From CALBJU01 sp965247125 (lineage in GTDB: Bacteria > Bacteroidota > Rhodothermia > Rhodothermales > UBA10348): a DNA stretch of 64,000 nt. Below, in pieces: positions 8,184-17,000 of the stretch. The stretch spans positions 682,001-746,000 of the forward strand of contig CBDFGO010000002.1 in the NCBI GenBank assembly GCA_965247125.1, given 5' to 3'. The notes under the pieces were generated by a model, which was not told where the DNA came from, did not search any database, and saw nothing but the letters and a program-made list of their open reading frames with translations. A program made the translations under genes and the position numbers. Each line of letters starts with the position of its first letter. Within the stretch, counting starts at the first letter, position 1.

Positions 8184-8678
8184 TTATTTACAAGCCACTA
8201 CCGTAATGAATGGTTTGTTGGGATCATGATCCGGGTTTCCAGAATTGAGCTTGAAAATGTCCAGTGCCAAATCAAAAGGATCACACGCTCTTACCTTTTG
8301 AAAAAGAAGTGTGAGCAGGATTCCACCATCTTTAACGGCATCCAGGGAAGAACTGAAGCCACCGACTTTACCGTTCGCCGGATTGGCTCTCACCGTCCAG
8401 CCTTCGCGATCGACCAGAGTGAAGGCGCTGGAAACGTCCAAAAACGTTACCGTTGAATCATCTGTAACGACCTGAAACTGAAATGCTGTCACTGGCGATG
8501 GAAGGGTCTGATTATCTGTTCCGATGAGCACTTCGACACGCACGGTGTCGCCCGTTACGATCCCAGGTCGCAGCTCTACCCCAACCTGGGCCGCAGCTGG
8601 CTGAGCGGGTATGAACAACGCGCTCGAGCAAATGCAGACAAGCAATAACGTAGGGAGAGGGGATCGCAATCTGGACAT
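8184..8678 (-). CDS. Stand-alone secreted cohesin-like domain protein
   Basis: 164 residues: a signal peptide (1-31, ending AQPAAAQ) followed by one cohesin-like domain that fills the rest (VGVELRPGIVTGDTVRVEV, VTAFQFQV, NPANGKVGGFSSS, ILLTLLFQKV). The same NPANGxVGGFSS signature occurs in the first cohesin-like domain of the gene at 8760. There is no T9SS sorting domain, so unless another route exists it would stay in the periplasm. Cys132 and Cys163 could form a disulfide. It lies between two T9SS-substrate genes on the same strand. Confidence 0.7.
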   Translation of the reverse strand: MSRLRSPLPTLLLVCICSSALFIPAQPAAAQVGVELRPGIVTGDTVRVEVLIGTDNQTLPSPVTAFQFQVVTDDSTVTFLDVSSAFTLVDREGWTVRANPANGKVGGFSSSLDAVKDGGILLTLLFQKVRACDPFDLALDIFKLNSGNPDHDPNKPFITVVACK

Positions 8679-8700
8679 CTTCGAAGTTTGTTATAAAACA

Positions 8701-8734
8701 ATGCGGGCGCGGATCGTAAGATCCGCGCCCGCAT
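8701..8734 (-). terminator. Hairpin terminator after the double cohesin-like gene
   Basis: A perfect 15-bp inverted repeat (8701-8715 with 8720-8734) around a GTAA loop, 25 nt past the stop of the minus-strand gene at 8760. The downstream minus-strand sequence has only a short TGTTTTAT run. Confidence 0.75.
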
Positions 8735-8759
8735 CACAATCATCAACAACGATGGGCTC

Positions 8760-10970
8760 TTATTTGAGCAGCGTCATTGTTTTCACCTGAATACTCGTGG
8801 TCGTTGCTCCATTGGCAATCACGCGGTAGAGATAGATGCCCGAGGCGAGGCTCGAAGCATTGATCTGGATCGAACGCGCGGATCCGGCATCAAGCGTCTG
8901 AGACGGAACCGAAAGTACTTCGCGGCCCAGGAGGTCGAGTATCTGTACGGTCACGTCTGCGGTCTCTGGAAGGTCAAACTGGATCGTCGTCGTCGGATTG
9001 AACGGGTTGGGATAGTTGCCCTGGAGCGCGAACTCACTCGGCAGCGATCCTTCAGTTTCATTGTCCGTCACGAGGCCACGAGTCAGTGTTAGACTGCTGG
9101 CAGCGCCTCCCGTCCAGAGAGATCCGTCGGTTGTAATGACGCGGTGATAGACTGTGATTTCTCCTCCGATATCGATGTTTCCTGGTGCGCGCATCGTGAC
9201 GTCATCAAACAGCATGGCAGCTTCTTCAACTGTCACGAGTACACCGGTAGCTGTGCCCATTGCATCAAGTGACATGACATCGACAAAACCGGCATCTGTA
9301 GCCATCTGCAGAAGATAATTGACTGTGTCTCCATCAGCATCACTGGCAGGCAGCCACGAGATGTCGTACAACACATCCGTTCCTGCACCCGAGATGATCA
9401 CTGAGGTAGGCGCGATGGATACTGTACTACCCGGAGCACTGTTACCATCAGTAAGTACCTGGCCGCGAAGCTCTCCCGTGGGGTATGTAGCGGAGTGAAC
9501 GTTCACGTAAGCATCTCCTTCTCGCATTGCATCGATCGCATCGGTGTTACCCGTGATATCGTACGTCGCCGAGAAAGAGCCGGATGGGGGCACTAGATCG
9601 ACGGACACGCCGCCGTTCTGACCCACACCACCGATGTGAATGTGCGCTCCAGTCATGGAGCCTGTGAGGTTGGAGGCACTGAAGTCTACTTCAAGCACGC
9701 CGTCGTCGCCAACCATTCGCATGGACACAAATCCTGAGGCTACTGTCTGAGCTGGAGGATTCTCGTTGAATCCGGCCAGGTTGGCTTCGAAAAGGTCAAC
9801 CCGTTTGACAGTCACGGTCGCCGAGGTAGCGGTCGTGTTTTCGCCATCTGAGGCAGTAACAGTAACCGTGTGAACACCAGCATTGCCGTCAGGGTCTAGA
9901 TCGTAGACGCCGCTTGCCGCGTCGATGGAACCGGGTCCAGCCGTCAGAACAAACGTGATCGCATCCGCATTGGCATCCGTTGCGTCGTAGTCAAAGGAGA
10001 AGGCGCCATCGTCCTCCAGCATCGTCGTATCACCGAGTTCTGCCGTGAAGACCGGAGCGAAGTTGACTTCGCTGACCGTGAGCGTGCCGCTAAGCCCGGC
10101 GTAGACCGGCGCACCAGCGTTAAATATTACTTTGGTAACGGCGAGCGTCGATGAGCTTGATCCCGCAGCCGCTGTTGCAGCTACCTTGATGAAGAGACCA
10201 TCACCCTCAAAATCAGCTCCAGTTGTAAAACCGGCTACTTGATAGGTGTCTGCATCGACGTCGTTTCCGCTTACGACAGCGCCGTCTGTGATGCCGGCTG
10301 CAACAACACCATTTACACCGGTCGCTCCGTCAATAGACATCGCAGCTGGATCATAGGACAGGTCGAAGCTGAAGGATATTACTCCGTCAGCTGCTTCTAG
10401 AGCGTCTTCGAGGTTGATCCAGATTTCAAAGTCAGAGAGCTCGCCAACGGCTGCGTCGGCAACGGCAATGATTCGGTTAGAAACCGAAAAAGAAGACGAA
10501 AAGTCTCCCACAGAAGCAGGGTCACCCGCGTTCAGGGCAAAACCTGTCAGCGTGATGTCGCCCGATGCGCCATCGGTGTCGAGGTCGAAGGTCAGATAGA
10601 CCAGCGCGCCGGACGTAGAAATATCTGTTCCCGATGAGAAGCCACCAACCGCGCCATTGGCCGGATTGGAGTTGACACTGAAGCCAGCATCTCCCGAAAG
10701 GCTACCAGCCGTGCTATGGCCTGTAAAAGTAATGCCGGGGTCAGAGACGGTGACCGTAAAGCTGAACGATTGCACATCCGTTCCGCTTTCTACACCGGCT
10801 ACCCATACGGGTACCGTTGCAGTTTCACCGGGGCGGCCCGTAACGTCTCCGACGGAGACTGTCACCTGAGCCAAACTCGTGCCGGTTCCCACCAACATGA
10901 CAGCCAGGAAAAGTGCGGCTGTCTTAATCCACTTGTTAGAAAGCATTTGCATTGGATTCTCGCTCTTCAT
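8760..10970 (-). CDS. T9SS-exported protein: two cohesin-like domains, CHRD
   Basis: 736 residues with signal peptide about 1-35 (ends GTSLAQ). Order: cohesin-like 1, 36-165 (VTVSVGDVTGRPGETATVPV; NPANGAVGGFSSG; ALVYLTFDL); second cohesin-like domain 166-302 (FEIWINLED, ISFSFDLSYDPAAM); cadherin/Ig-like 303-390; CHRD 391-507, with the family's TGAHIHIGG and TGELRGQV; Ig-like 510-632; and T9SS type-A sorting domain 645-736 (NYPNPFNPTTTIQFDLPE). In cellulosomes cohesins bind dockerins on partner proteins, and the next gene upstream encodes a dockerin-like segment. An in-frame ATG at residue 9 is a possible alternative start. Own hairpin at the 3' end. Confidence 0.8.
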   Translation of the reverse strand: MKSENPMQMLSNKWIKTAALFLAVMLVGTGTSLAQVTVSVGDVTGRPGETATVPVWVAGVESGTDVQSFSFTVTVSDPGITFTGHSTAGSLSGDAGFSVNSNPANGAVGGFSSGTDISTSGALVYLTFDLDTDGASGDITLTGFALNAGDPASVGDFSSSFSVSNRIIAVADAAVGELSDFEIWINLEDALEAADGVISFSFDLSYDPAAMSIDGATGVNGVVAAGITDGAVVSGNDVDADTYQVAGFTTGADFEGDGLFIKVAATAAAGSSSSTLAVTKVIFNAGAPVYAGLSGTLTVSEVNFAPVFTAELGDTTMLEDDGAFSFDYDATDANADAITFVLTAGPGSIDAASGVYDLDPDGNAGVHTVTVTASDGENTTATSATVTVKRVDLFEANLAGFNENPPAQTVASGFVSMRMVGDDGVLEVDFSASNLTGSMTGAHIHIGGVGQNGGVSVDLVPPSGSFSATYDITGNTDAIDAMREGDAYVNVHSATYPTGELRGQVLTDGNSAPGSTVSIAPTSVIISGAGTDVLYDISWLPASDADGDTVNYLLQMATDAGFVDVMSLDAMGTATGVLVTVEEAAMLFDDVTMRAPGNIDIGGEITVYHRVITTDGSLWTGGAASSLTLTRGLVTDNETEGSLPSEFALQGNYPNPFNPTTTIQFDLPETADVTVQILDLLGREVLSVPSQTLDAGSARSIQINASSLASGIYLYRVIANGATTTSIQVKTMTLLK

Positions 10971-10999
10971 GGGGTGTGTTTACCAGAGTGAAAGCTATT

Positions 11000-11028
11000 G
11001 TGGGCGGGGCGCGAAGCGCCCCGCCCAC
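11000..11028 (-). terminator. Hairpin terminator after the first giant gene
   Basis: A 13-bp GC-only-rich inverted repeat (11000-11012 with 11016-11028) with a 3-nt loop, starting 7 nt past the stop of the giant minus-strand gene. No T tract follows. Confidence 0.75.
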
Positions 11029-11035
11029 TGCTTAA

Positions 11036-14000
11036 TTATTTGACCAGCATCATGCGGCCAGTTTCAATCAGCGTCTTGCTTTCCATCTTGGCAATGACCC
11101 GGTAGAAGTACGTTCCGGATGCGAGCCGTGAGGCATCTATCTGAATTGTTCGATTCGCCCCCGCTGCGATCGTCGTCGCAGGAAGGGTCATCACCTGACG
11201 ACCGATCATGTCGATGACATGAATCTCAACGTCAGCAGACTCGGGCAGGTCGAAGTTAATCGCCGTGCTCGGATTGAACGGATTCGGATAGTTGCCGTGT
11301 AGCGAGAAGGTCTCTGGCAGCTGAGCAACTTCAACGTCGTCGATCGACATCGTTGGGTTGTCATTTACCGCGCCTTCAGCACCCAGGTTGAATTGAACAT
11401 CGCTGCTCGTCAGTTCGATGTTGATCGTTGCGATCGAGCCATCTGCGCTCATGCCGCCAAATCCGGCCAGAGCCAGAAGAACGCTACCGTCTTCTCTGAC
11501 AACGTGCCTGAAGAGCCAGCCGTCGCTCAATTCGCTGGTCACACCAACGATTGTTGCAAAGGCAGGATCAATCAGCGTTGAGAAAGAAGCCGAAACAACT
11601 TCGTTTACGTCACCGGTAACAATGACCGGGATGAAGACAATGTTGTTTTCGCGTACGATTTCACCGAACGACAGGTCAGCCGTTGGAGTTGCTGCAATCT
11701 CGCCTTTGCCGCCAAAGAAGGCTGCGAAGACAAGAGCCGCGTCAAATGCGGTAACATCGCTGTCACCATTGTAATCAGCTGCGGCCTGCTGCTTGGCAGT
11801 CATCGTAGTCAATCCGAGAGAGTAATCAAGGATTGCAGATGCACCAGCTGGCGAAGGACCGCCACTTCCATCAACGTCACCCGAGACAGGGTTGACATCA
11901 ACCGTGTAGGTGGAGGTGAAGGTAGCGCCGAGATCGTCGGTCGCCGTTACCGTTACCGTAGCCGCTGCTGCGTCGCCAGTAACTTCGCCGTCGACCACCG
12001 TGTAGGCAGAAACACCAGTCGCCGTGACCGTTGCGCCGTCTACAGAGACCGTGGCCACATCTTCATCATCTGAAGCCGCCGTGTAGGCATAGTCAGCTGC
12101 GATCGTGCCACCGGTGAACTCGCCCGATACATCCGTATCAGCCGTCTCGCCTGCGTCAAGGGTAACATCCGCCAGAGCGTCGTTGGCGCCGACAGAGGCG
12201 TTAACCGTTACAGCGATGTCGCTGTCAACCGTATCGCCTTCATCGTCAGTAGCCGTAACCGTGACGGTCGCTGTACCGACACCCACGAAGGTGACCGTTA
12301 CAAGTCCGGCTGCGTCAACCGTTGCCGTGGCAACAGCAGCGTCGTCCGTTCCAACTGCGTATCCAACGGGAGCAGTACCACCCGTTGAAGCGCCTGAAGC
12401 GTCTACATCCTGGTCTGCTGCACCCTCATTGACCGTAACGGGGTCAAGAGCATCGCCTGCAACGAAAGCTGCATTGACAGTAACTGCTACGGACGCCGTA
12501 GCGGTATCGCCGAAGCCGTCAGTAGCTACTACCGTCAGCGTGGTTACACCAGCGCCTACACCGGTCACGGTAAGAACGTCAGCTGCATCAGCGCCCGTAG
12601 CTACAGCGTCGTCACCTGAGATGTCGTAGCTGTAATCTTCGTCGCCACCATCGAAGACCGCCAACAGGTCGATGTCTTCGGTATTGCCTGCATTCAGCGT
12701 TACGTCTGCAACTGCATGTGCAACCATGTTCTGCTCCAGACCAAAGGTGAACAGAACGCCGGTGGAGTTAATTGCACCAACTGCATTACGAGCCACAACT
12801 TTGGGTTCCGTGGCGGAAAGAGCAAAGTTGTCATTGTCGCCTGCCTCGGGACTTGTCAGGATCCAGAAGTTGGTCGTAGCACCATCCTGGCGGCGAATTG
12901 CGCGGGTGCGCTCAACGCTTTCTCCTTCGAAGTTGTCGTAGCCGTCAGCCTGATATTCAACATCGTAATCAACCGATGGAGAAATCGTTGGATCCGAACT
13001 GACAACCCAATGGAATTCTGGATAGCGACCGATCGAAAGATCGTTGCCTTCAGAATCCGTGGTCGCGATTGGAAGACCATTGGTTCCCATCGGACTCGTT
13101 CCATCATAAGCAACGGAGAAGGTTACAGGATCCAATCCGATGTCGCCTTCAGGATCATTAAACGTGATAGCAAATGGACGATAATTGCCAGTTGCATCTC
13201 CCGTAGGGAATTCAATGCGGTTTGGAGGGCCATCATCCAGATCAGCGTCTTTCTCAACATTACCGTTGATCACTCCGTCTACACGGGTATACCCCTGATC
13301 AGCAGTTCCACCATGATCCAGGATGACCGTATTGTCTCCTGTGGTCAGTGGACCGTCGGTCAGGTAGAGCGTACCGCCACCGGAGAAGTCAAGATCGCTT
13401 CCGTCAAGGGTTACACCTGCGGCGTTATCGATTTCGAGATCGCCAGGAGCAGCGCCATCAGAGGTCATGGTCTGAGCAGCAGATCCAGCCATGGACAAAT
13501 AAGCGGTGTCATCGGTTTCCCAAGATGCATCATCTTCTACCGTCAGGTCTCCCGTGACTGTGAGAATGACAACAGAGGTGGTGAGATCCAACTCGGCATC
13601 TGTGATGAAGTCCACAACGGTCCGATCTTCATGAGGCTCGAGATCATCGTTGATCGTCAGAGAGAGCGGCACAGGTGCTGCCGGGAACTCCTCGTCATTG
13701 GTGGTCTGTTCACCATCGATGACGAGATGGTAATCTCCTGCAAACGTCAGCCCTTCTTCACCGTTGAATGCACCGTCATCATCCAGCGTCAGCGTTCCAC
13801 CGTCGGCTAGAGTGACAGATTCTTCGTCGCCGTCATCGGGGTCGATATCCAGCGTACCGTCGAGGGTAACACTGCCAGATACAGTCAAGGAGACATCGTC
13901 GTCTAGATTTAGATCAGTGTCATCCCTGAGTGTTAACGTTGCAATGTCCGTTGCAAGTTCGTTACCGCTCGTGGTAGGTGCACCACTGTCGTAGTCGTAG

Positions 14001-17000
14001 TTGAGTCCGGTTCCGAGCGTTGGATCTTCTTCGAAGATGGCCAGCACGCCGTCCTCAAAAACAAAAATGGTAGCACCATCACCAACGGTGAATGTAGCAC
14101 TGTCTTCATCAACAGTGGGATCATCCATGGCCACGGCTCCGCCGTCATCGATTTCCAGTTCGCCTGTAACAGTGATTCCATCACCACCATCTCCGAGAGT
14201 CATATCGACTACGGCATCGAAACCGAAGTTCAGGAAGCTCATGTCGCGATCATTGGTATCGAAGTCGGTGTCTTCACCAATATAGAACTGTCCACCTGCA
14301 TCCATGTTGATGTCGCCATCATCGGAATCGAATACGCCACCGGTCAGGGTGAAATCCTGATCCGTGATGTTCATGTCGCCCATCGTCTGGGTGAAGTCAC
14401 CACCCACCGTGACCTCATACGGTCCATCTCCATCATCAGCAAACGTCGTTGTGCTGCTGGAGTTGATCGTCAGATCATCATACGCCGTGTCGCCGGCCGA
14501 CGTGATCGTCGTTCCGGTGGTTTCAAACTCACCTTCATAGTGATTGACATCGGCGCCAAAGACAGCGTCTCCACTCAGTGTGAGTGTGTTGCCGTTCAGG
14601 TCAACGTTTACATTATCAGCTGCGGTGTACGTACCGGATACTTCGAAATCTGAAAGCACATCGAGAACATCAGTAGCGTCATTATTGGTAAAGTTCGGAA
14701 GAACAAGACCCTCCAGATTAAAGGTCACATCAAATCTCACACCTGCATCATCCTGAATTTCGATCGTTCCGTCTGTGACGGTTACTGTTGCATCCAGGAG
14801 TGCGTCAAAGCAGCAGTCGTAGAATGAAAGTGTGTTTCCGTTCAGATCCATGGTTACATCGTCATCATCCGAATCTGCCAGAATAAGTGAGCGCCACTCG
14901 ACACCGGCTTCCAGGGTGATGGAAGATGTGTCGTAGATGGTCACATCATCAGCTTCAATGCCATCTGCATTTGCAGTCGTACCGCGAACGGTCAGCGAAG
15001 AAGCACCGTCCAACTGGTAATTGTCCGTAATCGCTTCGTCATCTCCATCTACGTATGAGATATCCACGCTGGAGTCTGTGAGAAAAATATCCCCAGTTTC
15101 CTGGATGTCCGTCATGGTCGCCGTTGCATCGGTGAAATCCAGACTGTCGAAGACACCCGCATCGGCATTCACATCGTCGGTTGTTCCCGCAATCGAAACG
15201 GTGATTCCATTCACATAGATGTCATTCTGGATGGATCCAGCGTTGGTGTGAGACGAGCTGTCCCCTGTAAGGAACAGGTCTCTACCGTCCAGGACCATGT
15301 CAGTCGGTACTGAAAGATCTCCACCGATAGTAACATCGCCGTCCATCGAAGCAAAGTCTGCTTCAGGAGCGTCGTCGCTTTCTGTGACCGTGAAATCGCC
15401 ACCGATCGTGAGGGATCCACCAACATCAACATCAAACTGATCAAGATCAGCGCTGTTGGTGAAGTTTCCGCCGAACTCAACGTCGGCCGTTACGTCAACT
15501 AAACCGTCCTCAACATGCAGGTTACCGGTTGCGGTTCCGGCTACATCCATAACGATGGATTCGCCATCGCTCATGTTGACCGTAACGTCGTCCGTGTGGC
15601 CATCAGCAAATTCGCCAGAAGCCCTTCCTGATGATCCAAAGTAGACAACATCCCACGCACCGTCGAGTGTTCCGCCTGAAGCATCTAGGAGACCAGTAGA
15701 AGGATCACGCGTGATGGTTGCAACTGCGCCGGTCATGTTGACCGTGGCGTCGATGTCCCACGTACCGTCATTGAGCGAGACATCACCAGAGATATCGATG
15801 TCGTCGTCAATGTCGAGTGTGGTTGTACCGTTGATGCGGATGTTGGAAAGAACCGGGTCAGTGGTTGGAGCACCAGTGACGGCGACGACCTGTACACCAC
15901 CACCTGTGAAGGCAAGTGCACCCGCAGGTTCGGATGTGGTAACGGCAGCTTCATCGTCCAACGTCAGACCACCATCGGAAATGGTAATTGTCTGCGATCC
16001 AAGAGCAATTGTTGCGTCATTCTGAACACCCAAACCGAGTTCGTCAATCTCAAAACCGAGACCAATCGCCAGCGTGCGGCCAGAGCCGGTAACGCTGAAT
16101 CCATGCATAATTGTGTTTGGTCCCGGAGTGAAAGTTGCTCCACCCGATGGGATGTTCACAAGAACGCCATCAAGACCGTCCAGAAGACCGCCGGTAAAGT
16201 CGCCGTTGATTACGATATCAACTTCGCTGGCATCCATGTCGCCGTCTGGTGAAGCAATCGTGAGGCCGCCTCGCAGAGTCAGGGAAGTAGCCACGATTGG
16301 ATCAGCAAGGTCGCCGGCTGTGGTATCGGTAAGATCCAGTTCGCCGTTGACCGTGAGCGTTCCAAGAATGTCGGAAAGGTCTACATCAAGATCGGTCCAC
16401 GTTACCGTTGCGCCGGCAACGATGGTCACATCTTCTTCAACGTTGACTGTTCCACCTACGGATGATGCGCCACCGAATGTTGCGCTTCCGCCGTCGACAT
16501 CAAAGTCATCGGCAATGGCTCCACCGTCGGTGCTGAAGTCACCGTTGTCAACATTGAGGTCACCGTGGACAGTTCCGTCACCAAGATCTGTGGTTCCGCC
16601 TGAAGTGAGAACGTCATCAGCAGCATCACCGAATGTGAAACCGGTACCAGTTACGGAAAGACCGTCTGTTGTCAGTGTTTCGCCTGCAGCAGTGACATCC
16701 CAGGTGAGGCCGTCTCCCGACACAGTCAGAACGCCACCAACATCTGAAGCTCCTCCGGCAGACGCGATAGTTACACCATCAGACTGAATGTCCACGTTGC
16801 CGGTCGCAACGAAGGCGACGGTCGTGAAGTCGCGAACACCGGAAAGAACAAAGTTTCCAACTTCTGACAGGTTGTCGAGGTCAGCACCGTCTTCGGTGAT
16901 GTCCATCGTTCCAAGACCGCCCCAGAAACCGAGGCCGCTGAAAGCACCGGCAGACGAAACGCTTACCGTAGCACCCGTACCAACTTCCATTCCTTCATCA

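Noticed and set aside
12716..13810. 364-codon open frame on the plus strand inside the giant minus-strand gene
   Set aside because: It is antisense to the Asp-rich solenoid body and arises from the biased GAT/GAC/GGT codon pattern. It has no recognisable domain or ribosome binding site. The same holds for plus-strand frames at 12105-12629 and 16074-16787.
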